Below, one piece after another: positions 1 through 9,559 of a stretch of DNA of 64,000 nucleotides (positions are counted from its first letter, which is position 1; each line of letters begins with the position of its first letter). This stretch comes from Mesotaenium endlicherianum. Its lineage: Eukaryota; Streptophyta; Zygnematophyceae; Zygnematales; Mesotaeniaceae. The position numbers and the translations under genes were made by a program. The stretch spans positions 292,624 through 356,623 of the forward strand of contig WELA01005791.1 of NCBI GenBank assembly GCA_009602735.1. Direction: 5' to 3'. The notes beneath the pieces were generated by a model. The model worked only from the letters and a program-made list of their open reading frames with translations. It was not told where the DNA came from and searched no databases.

Positions 1-77
<77 letters not shown>
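1..77. repeat. (CT)n-(CA)n microsatellite
   Basis: The window opens with an uninterrupted CT dinucleotide run of about 58 bases that passes directly into a CA run of about 18 bases. It probably lies in an upstream intron of the methyltransferase gene that follows, because other introns of that gene also hold long simple repeats. The left end is cut by the window. Confidence 0.95.
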
Positions 78-656
78 TTCCAAGAGGCTCCACCCAAGCC
101 CTCGCCCTTTTTTCGTGTTGTAACACAGGTCACTGGTAGTGCTAGAGCTCCAGCCCATGTCCCAAGCCAGGGGGGGGGATGACATGCGTAGCGCTGCTCT
201 GTGAGAGCAACACCTGGCAACACGTGTTGAAATGTGGGGGTGCGGCTCTATTTTGCCACCTGTCGTCTCTGCCACCTAAGCGCATGTCCATGTTGTCCAG
301 CTGGGTGTTGTGCTCTCCCGCTCCGGCGCTGTCGCGCGCCACCCCTCGCTGGTGAGTGCTCAAGGCAGGGGCCTGCACCTGCCTGCTCTGCCAGTGCCAA
401 TGATGGCGCCCCTCCTTAAGACTCTAATCCTCTTAACCCTAGACCTCAAACTTCTGAACCTCAATTTCTAAGCCTCATGGCCCAAAAGCTTGAAGCATTT
501 AATCTAGCCCTAACCCTGACCAAAGCCTGAGCCTGTCCCTAACCCCAAATCTAGACCTGGGCCCTAGGTCCTGGCTGCCGTCTCACGCTCGTTGCCATTT
601 CCTGTGCCTGTGCGCGCTCCTGTGTGTGCGCGCGTGCTCCCGCTCCTCAACAACAG
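78..656. other. Unassigned sequence upstream of the first visible CMT exon
   Basis: GC-rich sequence with no exon that I can match to a chromomethylase. It ends in a pyrimidine-containing stretch and CAACAG, a good 3' splice site for the exon starting at 657, so at least its right part should be intron. Degenerate CCCTAA-like words occur around 430-550 but do not form an array. Confidence 0.5.
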
Positions 657-3008
657 GCCGTTTGCACGCATGTGGTGGGACGAGACGGTGCCAACTGTCG
701 TCACGCGGGCGGAGCCCCACAATCAGGTGAGCCCCCCTTGCCCCCTCTCCCCCCTCCCCCCTCGTTATAGCNTTCAGGCGTGTGCCCCCTTGCTTCTGTG
801 ACACACCCGATCGCAATTGCTTGCGCTTCCTGCGTGCCTATGCCTCCTGGCGTGCCCCACCGCTCACCAGCCCCTGCTGCTCTTGCTGCCCCACGTGGTG
901 CAGATGCAGGAAATCACCGATGGAAATCTAGACCTTGATGGGGAAGGATGGATCGTGAGTTCCTTCTAAATCACATAGTATTGTGCTTGTCAACGGAAGG
1001 GCTCACAAGTCCCTTCCTTATGCGTTACTGCTCCCTCCTGCCACTTGTCTGCGGCCCGCTGCTCCGGAGAAGGCCATGGGGGGGTGTGATGCACGTGGTG
1101 GTGCTCGCCCTACTGGTGGGAGTGGTGGGGGGGGGCAAGTCTATCTGCAGAAGAATCTTTGTAGATGTGCCCCCCTGGGTTTTTTTTTCATAGTTACAAT
1201 CTTGTCCATGCATGACCAAGAGTGTGCGTGCATGTGCTGAGGGAAGAATGAGTCTTTTCACCACCAGGTCTCTCACGGACATCTCTGGGTGTGTGTGCCT
1301 GCGTGTGTGTGCGTGTGCGTGTGTGTGTGTGTGCACGCATGTGGGCCTGTGTGCATGTGCGTGCATGTGTGCGTGTGTGTGCACGTTTGTCTGCGTGTGT
1401 GTGCCTGCGTGTATATTTTGTGCGTGTGCGTGCGTGTGTGTGTACCTGGTTTGCGCGTGCGTGTGCTGCTGTGGGGTGGGCAGAAAATCCTGCATCCGGA
1501 GGAGGACCGCGTGCTGAGCGTGAGGGAGAACGCGCGCCTGCAGGGCTTCCCCGACCACTACAAGCTGGCTGGCACCCTCAAGGAGAGGTATGCTCAATCA
1601 TGTTGTTATCCTTATCCGCCAGAGCCCAGCTGGCCATACCAAGCTTTTCACTCTAGACCCTGTCTGCCCTTGAAACCTGCACCCAAAGTTTCAAAGCCCA
1701 AGTCCTAGTTACTGGAGACTTCAATTCAAGACCTACTTGTAAGACCTACTTGTAAGACCAAAGAATTCGTAAGGAGGTTCATGTCACCGTACACTCCTTA
1801 CAAATCTATCATATTGTTTCACGATCTTGGGTCTGGCAAATCTATAGCGTGCACAGCTACGGCCGTAGACCATTACCTGCACGATAAAAAAGAGTACATA
1901 CATAATATGAATGTATACATAGGGGACTGCATAAAATTATTAATTTACATAAAATTAATGAAAATGTGGTATTAAGCCCAGTAGATACTAATGATATAGT
2001 ACATAATATACAGTATAATACATAATGACGTTGATGATACTAATCATATAGTACATAATGAAGTAGATGATACGTAATGATACTAATGATATAGTACATA
2101 GTACATACTATTTAGTATAATACGTAATGAAGTAGATGTAACCTTCGGCGTAATGATAATGATAAATTATGATAAATTAATCAGTCTGTGTATACAGAAT
2201 GTGTATACATATTTTTAAAACATAATGATAAATTGTGTGTGTCCCTGGCATCTCGATTTCACCGCTAAATTTCCTTATTTTGCTTTTCCCCCAAATTAGC
2301 CTCTTATATTTACCACCAAAATTTTAATCCATATAAAACATGCCATTCGCAATCTCCTCTTTTTAAGTCCCTCTGATTTTGGCATGTGAACCACCCTGCA
2401 AATTTGGATCTCGGCCTCTAATCACTTACCTCTTTTCCCATCTCTCTAACATGTACTCCGAGGTGGTGTGTGTTAGAAGACATGAATGAAGCGTTGCGGA
2501 TATAGTAATGCAACACAGACTCAACGATCGCAAACAAATGCCTATAGTAATGCAACACAGGTTCAACAATAGCAAAGAGATGATTTGCCTAGATGTCACA
2601 TTACATATATATAGAACGCCAAATGTAGAATGTGCATACACATAATTCTTCGTTCCTGTATTTTGGAATTATTTCCACTATGATTGAGTATACAGTGTTA
2701 CATGTATATGTCCATTACAGTATTTTTTATGTGTTTATTTTTTGCAACAGGTGTGATCGAATGCATTGTCTACTTGTAAGGGAAGAGCTTCCTCGTTTGT
2801 TGCCAATAAGATAACAAATAAGACCCCTCCTGTGGTACTGCGGGCCTCACGACTCCATACCCTCAGCAACGACCTGTGTGCAGTTTTGCGCTGCCTACCG
2901 TAAGCCTCGCCGGGGAAACGTTTCGCTCTTCTCCCTGAGGCCGAGTGCCCGTCGTTTGACGTATCTGGTCACGTAGACTCTCTCTCTCTCTCTTCTCTCT
3001 CTCTTTCC

Positions 3009-3050
<42 letters not shown>

Positions 3051-3319
3051 TTTACGACATGCTGTAGCTTCATTGCGGTGCTCTGACAGCATCTAACAGA
3101 GTAGCGTTTGATGGGAGGGCGTGCAGGTACTGCCAGGTGGGCAATGCGGTGGCGGTGCCTCTGGCACAGGCGCTGGGTTACTCTGTGGGGCTGGCGGCAC
3201 GGAACATCCGCCACCCCCGGCCCATCCACGAGCTCCCGCAAAACTTTCCATTTTTGGACGGGCCCCAGCACGCTCGGGAGCTCGCAGAACGAGAACACGC
3301 ACAATCGGCGGGAGTGTGA
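657..3319 (+). CDS. CMT: Chromomethylase (plant CMT-type DNA cytosine-5 methyltransferase), last three exons
   Basis: Nuclear enzyme that methylates cytosine, in plants mainly at non-CG sites in chromatin marked by H3K9 methylation. Three exons join in frame: 657-726 (donor GTGAGC), 1484-1587 (acceptor GGGCAG, donor GTATGC) and 3127-3319 (acceptor GTGCAG, ending in TGA). The first encodes [18 protein letters not shown], a signature that separates CMTs from MET1/DNMT1. The second encodes [18 protein letters not shown], from the target-recognition side of the catalytic domain (motif IX area). The third encodes [18 protein letters not shown], motif X, which completes the AdoMet fold. About 50 residues follow motif X and end the protein. 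Phases agree at both junctions: the second intron splits the Arg codon before YCQVGN. The N-terminal BAH domain, chromodomain and catalytic PC motif lie upstream of the window. No frame damage is visible. What is seen: exons and motifs. What is inferred: function from family. Whether it is a CMT2- or CMT3-type enzyme cannot be told from this end. Confidence 0.92.
727..1483 (+). other. CMT intron between the first and second visible exons
   Basis: Intron of 757 bases with GT...AG ends, defined by in-frame joining of the flanking CMT motifs. It contains a single N at 772 and a long GT-rich tract that runs almost to the acceptor. Confidence 0.85.
1286..1470. repeat. GT/GC-rich imperfect microsatellite in CMT intron
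   Basis: About 185 bases of imperfect TG repeats with CG and CA interruptions, ending about 13 bases before the splice acceptor at 1482-1483. It leaves no ordinary polypyrimidine tract next to that acceptor. Long open frames read through it on both strands are low-complexity artefacts. Confidence 0.9.
1978..2150. repeat. AT-rich minisatellite in CMT intron
   Basis: Imperfect tandem units built on the words GATACTAATGATATAGTACATAA and AATGAAGTAGATGATA... (the second differs between units) recur about every 50-60 bases, three times. A simple intron minisatellite. Confidence 0.75.
2974..3050. repeat. (CT)n microsatellite near CMT splice acceptor
   Basis: Nearly pure CT repeat with a few T and C insertions, ending about 76 bases upstream of the acceptor at 3126. 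It may add to the pyrimidine-rich region used in splicing. Confidence 0.95.
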
Positions 3320-4977
3320 GAGGGTATATTTGAGAGTTTAATGAGTGTTTGCATGCACGAGGTAAATGGGGGAAGAAGATTGAGGTGGATTAGGATTGCT
3401 TAGTGGTGCAGAAGAGGGAAGCAGATGGGAGTGGGGTACAATTTCTTGCTTGCACATTGCTTGCACACGTGGGAGAGATGAAAGGTTGGGGGTGGGAGGG
3501 GATTGCCCGCCCCGCTCCTCCATGCAGCATGCTGTTGCGGCCGCTGCCGCTGCTTGGAGCTCTCAGCTGCCAAGGACGAGATCCTGAAACTTGAAACCAA
3601 GAATTTGAGTCTTGCCTTTGAAAGCTGAAGCCTTACGGCATATTTTTTTGGAGGACTAATGAGTAGTAGTTGCCGATAGTGATATAAGCCATGTATTGTT
3701 TGGGGCTTAAGACTTGGGACGTAGGACTTCATTGAGGTTGTCAATGGGAACTAATTGATGTGCATCACAAGTTTCTTTTGCGGACAGTGGGGGGTGATGA
3801 GGAGTTACGTATCATCTTTCAATGACTAAGCTATAAAATTCATTGGGCAAAAGACCAACCTTCTTCTCTTGCGGGAATGCGACCGAGCGATAGTGCCTCG
3901 TTGCAAATACAAGATGGGCATGCGGGGAGGAATGCGGGGAGGAAGACGCACCCCTGGTAGGAACGTACGGATGTGTATATGTCTTTATGATTGCTTGGAA
4001 AGTGCATTGCATCTTGGTATCCCAAATGCATATCCCAATGTCGGTTGAAGCTTCGGTTGACCTTACTTTAATCCCTTGCATGTACAAGCAGCAAGATATT
4101 CCCTGTCAATCATAATGTTATTTTTGAGACGTTGAGTTTCACATTAAGTGGCTTACCTTTTTTACGGGCTAGAGTTGCCCCACCTTTGTAGCTGACCAAG
4201 CTTTGAGAATTGTCAAGCTTGTAGTGGTGAGTACACCACGAATGTCTATATGTCAAGTAGCGAGCAAATGTTTCTCCAAAGCTCTGATGTAATGCCATTT
4301 TCTTAAGTTCACTTGTTAGTGTGCAATTATTTTAGCCATCAAATCCTTCAGGTTGGTAGCCATTGATTTTGGCACTGCATGCAAGCATGTCATATTTAGC
4401 GCGCTTGTTGTCTCGAGCTTGTGTGAGATTCTCAAGAATTCCTGAAGAAGATTAACCCTTTTCTTCTTCATTCCTGAGTTTCCCTGCTTGGTTGGTGATA
4501 TACCCTTCCATTTCATCTTAATCTTCACAGCATGCCTCTCGCTCTTCATTCGTGTGGGCAAAGTCGGCCCATTTTGCATGACGATTTGCTTGCTCACAAA
4601 TTGGTCATTCTAGTAAGTGGCTTGGACAAGCCTGATTTTCTTTCCGTTAAGAGGGGTCATTTGAGCTTGTTGTGAGGTCTCCTTGCATACTCTTGAATGG
4701 TGCCTCATGCTGTGGGTGTACTTGGGCTTCTTTCAGATAGCAATTATAATTAATTTTAGGCATTTATTTGTCTTGAGACGAATTCTTTGTGGTACCTATG
4801 AATTATAGCTATTTTAAAACCATGTTCAAATCACTCCAGATATAACATTCAACATTCTAGATGCAATGAAAGGGACAGAATGCGCTAGTGAAAGTGTACT
4901 AACTTAGAACCAAACTAGTTGTACCGACACTGAGTGTAGCGGCTTATCAGTAAGAAAGCCTTGCAAAATTATTGATG
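3320..4977. other. Unassigned region downstream of CMT
   Basis: Holds the CMT 3' untranslated region (end not visible) and about 1.5 kb in which I recognise nothing. The longest open frame is 114 codons and none shows a familiar motif. Its right end was once continuous with the sequence now starting at 21942, before element B inserted. Confidence 0.5.
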
Positions 4978-6155
4978 TGTGCTGAAATGAATCGACTTAC
5001 CAATAGGCGATTAACAATTAATGAAGATCTTTATATTAGCGAGTGATCTTTATGGTATTTGTTGTTAATTGATTAAACAACAAAAAGACAACACACTAGC
5101 AGTGGACAATACTCGCAAGTCAAATGCAAGTAAACTAGCATCAATAATGCAATCATTAACCTCATACATAAGCAAGGCTAGAAGACAGTGCGTATCAATG
5201 GCTTCTCGCCTTGGATTCAGATAACTCTCAGTAAGCAGTACAAGAGAGTTGGCCTCGTTTCCAAATGCCGAACTTGAGAGCAATGTCTAGCCTATGTACA
5301 TGGAATGAGTTTACTGTTCAACGGCAAGTGCGATGGCACCGCCTACCCGGGAGTTAACCACGTTGGTAGGACCTCGGTTAACCAAATCCACCACCATCTC
5401 CCATCATCCCGAATCGCCATCCATCCCAAGGATGTCATCTGGCCATTCATCTAGCATATCACACTTAGATGCATATCTAGGCAGTTCGCTGCTACCGAGT
5501 ACGGAAGTCAGCTAGCTGTCAAAGAATGTGTCAACAAGCTGACCTAAGTTGACTTCAACCTGCTGCTCTTGGCTGAGTCATTAAACTGGTAATTATATAA
5601 AGTCCAGCAGACTGAATATTAGTTTGACAATTTGTGTTCAAATTGCCTGATTTCGAAAGAAAGAAGGTGATATTAGAAAGAATAGTAGGAGTATTAGTAT
5701 GCTACAATTGCGCGTCGTCTGTTCTTGTCTAGTCCTTTCCTACATGCTGCTTCGCTTATCTGTACTACTAAAAACAATACAAAAAGGTCAAGACAATTAT
5801 ATTCCAACTCCTAAACAACACTTATGGATTGGCAACTGCACTCTTGCTGTGTTGAGGTTGTCTGTCGAATCGCCGCCGTTGGTTACTGCCAATGGACATA
5901 ACATATTGCAACACTAACAACAGCAACCACACTATTGTGCATGGCTAAAAAACTATCGCCACCAACTTCGTTGCCTGCCTCGTGCACCTCCCAGTGGAGT
6001 GGAGGTTTAGAGGGATGGGTGGGTGGGTCTTTGTAGCAGCTACCTTCCTGGTGCAATGAGGCTTCTTTTCAAAGAAGGGCCTTTTGAGGGTTTCGTTTGT
6101 CGATGAGACACAACACATGTGAAAACGATCAAAATTTGAACACTTGTCAAACTTT

Positions 6156-6182
6156 GGTTTGCGACATTAAATGTCGCAAACC
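6156..6182. repeat. Perfect hairpin, 12-bp arms, loop TAA
   Basis: GGTTTGCGACAT, a 3-base loop, then its exact reverse complement. It ends the first of the two tandem units. Confidence 0.95.
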
Positions 6183-6407
6183 TTCAACTTTACAGCTGCA
6201 CATTATTGCTGGCACCAACTTCGTTGCCCGCCCCGTGCCTCTCCCAGTGGATTGGGGGGTTAGAGGGGTGGGTGGGTGGGTATGTGTAGCAACTACCTTC
6301 CTGCTGCAATGAGGCTTCTTTGCAATAAGAAGCCTTATGAGGGTTTCGTTTGTCAATGAGACACAACACGTGTGAAATCGATCAAATTTGAACACTTGTC
6401 AAACTTT

Positions 6408-6434
6408 GGTTTGCGACATTTCATGTCGCAAACC
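6408..6434. repeat. Perfect hairpin, 12-bp arms, loop TTC
   Basis: The same arms as the hairpin at 6156-6182, but with a different loop. It ends the second tandem unit, eight bases before the edge of the insertion. Confidence 0.95.
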
Positions 6435-6699
6435 TTCAACTTTAGTTCAGCAAGCTGAACTTAATCAACTATTATATAAAGATGAATATTCTATCTACCA
6501 ATATACTTATTATAACTACCAATATGCTAAATCATTACAATCCCTCCACCTTAAATTGTTGTCGCCTCGACAACATTAAACTGTAGAATTATCTGGTCAG
6601 GAAACTAACAGAATTAACCCCCCACCGCCTGCCTCTTGCTTCAACACTGTTGCCAAGCTGTGGGGATCACTAGTGACAGTGAACTGTCACCTCCACCCT

Positions 6700-8435
6700 C
6701 AGTCCACTTCCGTTGTGGGGTACAACCCGAGAGACCTCCAGCAAGGCTTGACTGGAGGATGGTTTTGATGTTTAGGGGGTTGTTCCTGGGGCTCCAGGAT
6801 GAGGAGACTCAGATCTGGACCTAGATCTGGACAGCCCTCTAGGTATGTCAGCTGGCCTTTGAAAGAACCCTGTTTGTTCTAAAGTTGGGCCTCGAGGAGA
6901 ACGAAGGATTGTAGCCTGCCCTTCAACCACTTGGGTGTTGATGCCCACATAAACAGGCATTCCAGTAGGATGCTGATATACATTGGCAAGAGGCACATGT
7001 CCCTGACTAAAGGGGGTGGCCAGCATACCTCTGGCTACTCCGCGTGTCCCTCTTCTGGTACCTTGTCCTCTAAGGATTTCGGCCTTTCTCTGCTGCCAAG
7101 AACAGTTAGATCAGCTTCTTGCCCTGCTTGGGCAGGTGGGCTGGGAGAACAAGTGCGGGGTCCTGTTGCCTCCATAGTAGGGATCAGATTCCATACACCT
7201 GGTCTTGGCGCCCTAGGAGTCCCTGCTTCTGCCTGCCCCTAGGTCTCCTGAGTACCAGCTCCTGATGCTTCTCCCCTGCCCTGTTCTTCTTCCTCATCCT
7301 TCTCATCTTCCTCCTCTGAGAGAGTAGGCGTCTTGTCCACTAAGTCATCTTGCTCCCGGGTAGACATGGAGAAATCTACTGATCGCCCTATCTTAGGACG
7401 AGCTGGAGGTTGCTTGGTCTTCAGCCTGCTGATATTTATTCGGCCTGCATTCTTTGCCCATGTAACAAAGGCATGCTTCCCCCCCTCCTCCTGTGCTCCT
7501 TGGTCTCAGCATTCATATTACGCAGGCGTCCATTCAGCCTGGGGTCCCAAGGGGCAATGTGAGGTGGTAGGATGAGGTAGCCGTCCAGCCCAATATGGAA
7601 GTCATCTGGGTGGGCCTAGTCACACTCTTGCTTCCATCTAGTAACGGTCATCCACCTCCATTATGTGGGCTGCTTGTAGTACTGTGGCCCATGTTCAGCC
7701 TTTTTCAGCTTACAAGGGAACCAGTGGGGAGAGAACATCTGCTGCCCTGTTTCCTTGGCCAAGTTCTCCCAGCTCCTCCTCTCAACTTCATTGTAGGCTG
7801 GCAGTATTGTCAGGTAGATTCTTGCATCCTTAAAGCTATCGAGCTGCATGATGATCATCCTGATGAGTCTCTGATTCCCCACTATGCCACGCACTGGTAC
7901 CGGCTTATCTTCCGAGTCATCTGCAAGAAATCGTGCCTGCTCTGCTGTATACTCCACCATTTTGGCATAATCTTCGTAGAGGACCACACCAGTGTGTGTC
8001 TCAATGTACCTGTCAAGGGCTTCAGCTCCTTGTCTCTGTAACATTGTTTTCTGTTCCAGCTTGTTGATCTCCTGGGCTGCCAATATTGCTTCCTTCAAAT
8101 TATCAAAGGTTTGGCCAATCGACCACAATATATCTGTAAGTGGCCAAGCTCTTTTGCTTCTCAGCTTCAGCCTTCTTCATTCTCTCCTCCTCTGCTGCAG
8201 CCGCTTCTTCTTGTTGTTTTTTCTGTCTCTCCTCCTCAGCTTTCCTGAGATTTTCCGCCTCTTGCTCCTTCTTCCTTTGTGCTTCCTCTGCCGCCTCTTG
8301 TTGTCTGCGGACCCTTTCTTATTCTCTCCTGGTGAGGGACGTTGCCGCCAGCACTTTCTGGTATTGCTCCATTGTCCTCCTGGCTTCTTCTGCCTTGCGC
8401 TTTTTGTCTTCCTTTTGTGTGGTGGGAGCCATCCT
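6700..8435 (-). pseudogene. Unrecognised coding block downstream of element B pol, gag-like, broken
   Basis: The minus strand carries a row of open segments with coding character. It starts near 8433 with a Met followed by a highly charged, Lys/Glu/Arg/Gln-rich coiled-coil-like stretch. The largest open segment (8128 to 7661, 155 codons) contains EYTAEQARFLADDSE. Further left come a Glu/Asp-rich stretch (near 7.3 kb) and a Ser/Arg-rich tail (near 6.85 kb). I do not recognise the family. The order coiled coil, folded segment, acidic tail resembles an LTR-element gag, but no zinc knuckle is seen. A splice-acceptor-like GTGCAG lies just before the Met. It lies between the pol end and the 3' LTR of B, so it is either an extra gene of B or a remnant of another element. 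Broken in several places. Confidence 0.4.
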
Positions 8436-8650
8436 GCACATGTAACTAGGGCACAAGTTAGTAGGATCTCGATCTTTGTCACAGGATTTGCAGGAAGAGA
8501 AGTAAGTTTGTATTATTATGGTAGGTTTATTCTTATTTACCTTACAGGGTGGTTACTAGGAGTTAACGGAGCTGTAGGGCGATGAAAAATAAACGGATGA
8601 ATGTGTGTGCAGGGTGAGTTAAGTGATTTGTTGATGTGCTGGTCCCTTTT

Positions 8651-9363
8651 TGTAATGAATCAGTATATTGGTTGATATAATATTCATTTAAATATTATAG
8701 TTAAATAAGTTCAGCCTGCTGAACTTTAGTTAATAATAAGTCTGCTGGACTTTATTAAATAATTAATGACTCAGTCGGCGGCAGCAGGCTAAAGTCAACT
8801 TAGGTCAGCTTGCTGACACATTCTTTGACAGTCGGCTGACTTCCGTACTCGGTAGCAGCAAACTGCCTAGATACGCATCTAAGTGTGGTGTGCTAGATGA
8901 ATGGCCAGATGACATCCTTCGGATGGTTGGCGATTCGGGATGACGGGAGATGGCGGTGGATTTGGTTAACCGAGGTCCTACCAACGTGGTTAACTCCCGG
9001 GTAGGCGGTGCCATCGCACTTGCCGTTGAACAGTAAACTCATTCCATGTACATATGCTAGGATTGCTCCCAAGTTCGGCATTCGGAAACGAGGCCAACTC
9101 TCTTGTACAGCTTACTGAGAGAGATCTGAATCCAAGGCGAGAAACCATTGAAATGCACTGTCTCGTAACCTTGCTTATGTGTGAGTTTACTGATCGCATT
9201 ATTGATGCTAGTTTACTCCCATTTGACTTCCGAGTATTGTCAACTGCTAGTACGTTGTCTTTTGCTGTTTAATCAATTAACAGACAATACCATAAAGATT
9301 ACTTGCTGATATAAAGATCTTTATTAATTATTAATCGCCTTTTCAGTAAGTCGATTCATTTCA
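8651..9363 (+). repeat. Solo LTR of the element B/C family, inverted relative to B
   Basis: A full-length LTR of 713 bases in + orientation (TGTAATGA...TCATTTCA), while the element around it is minus. The flanks CTTTT (8646-8650) and CTCTT (9364-9368) may be a target duplication with one change. No internal region is attached in the proper orientation, so a solo LTR left by LTR-LTR recombination is the simplest reading. Confidence 0.65.
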
Positions 9364-9559
9364 CTCTTCTTAGTCCGCCAACTTTGCTAAATGTGGGCCT
9401 GGCTCTCACATCTGTCACTATGCTGACACTTTACTGTCAATAATTATCTCTTTCTCGCACACTAATTGTCATTTACCGGCACATTTCCCCTCCAACTTAA
9501 GTGGAGACAAGACCTCTTGTCACCTTCCCATGTCAATTGAAATGACATTTAGGGAGGTG

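Larger units (their letters stand above)
1588..3126 (+). other. CMT intron between the second and third visible exons
   Basis: Intron of 1539 bases, GT at 1588 and AG at 3125-3126. The middle (about 1.8-2.8 kb) is AT-rich, unlike the GC-rich exons, and holds a minisatellite. A CT microsatellite lies about 76 bases before the acceptor. No coding sequence is recognised inside. Confidence 0.85.
5625..6441. mobile_element. Unclassified 817-bp insertion in the 3' LTR of element B
   Basis: Absent from the other three LTR copies, so it is an insertion. It is flanked by the 6-base direct repeat TTAGTT (5619-5624 and 6442-6447), a likely target duplication. It lacks terminal inverted repeats, an A-tail and coding sequence. 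Its right half is a tandem pair of about 250-bp units (about 5955-6200 and 6207-6441). Each unit carries a G-rich stretch and ends in a perfect hairpin. Family unknown. Confidence 0.6.
5955..6441. repeat. Tandem pair of ~250-bp units with terminal hairpins
   Basis: Two direct copies, each running from CACCAACTTCGTTGCC through a GGGTGGGTGGGT stretch to ACACTTGTCAAACTTTGG and a hairpin. They differ at a modest number of positions, so the duplication is not very recent. Confidence 0.85.
4983..6539 (-). repeat. 3' LTR of element B (with an 817-bp insertion)
   Basis: Matches the other LTRs of the family at 8651-9363, 21197-21936 and 49538-50267. The minus-strand start is TGTAATGA and the end TCATTTCA. 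An unrelated insertion at 5625-6441 splits it. Left flank TGTGC equals the right flank of the 5' LTR. Confidence 0.8.

Noticed and set aside
430-550. CCCTAA-like words suggesting interstitial telomere repeats
   Set aside because: The words are few, irregularly spaced and never form two perfect units in a row.
904-955. Possible extra CMT exon between a CAG acceptor and a GTGAGT donor
   Set aside because: CMT proteins have no insertion between the EPHNQ and HPEEDRV motifs, and the direct join 726/1484 keeps frame.
1025-1708. Long open frames on both strands over the GT-rich repeat
   Set aside because: Low-complexity translation of a microsatellite; only the part 1484-1587 (+) is real coding sequence.
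3812-4597. Minus-strand open frames of about 90 codons downstream of CMT as genes
   Set aside because: No motif, no start context or neighbours that support them, and the lengths are expected by chance.
6156-6441. Helitron 3' end (hairpin close to the terminus)
   Set aside because: No CTRR terminus follows the hairpin, no TC start is seen, and the insertion has a 6-base flanking repeat, unlike Helitrons.
7992-8585. Plus-strand open frame of 197 codons, Leu/Ser/Phe-rich
   Set aside because: It is the antisense of the charged coiled-coil coding block on the minus strand.
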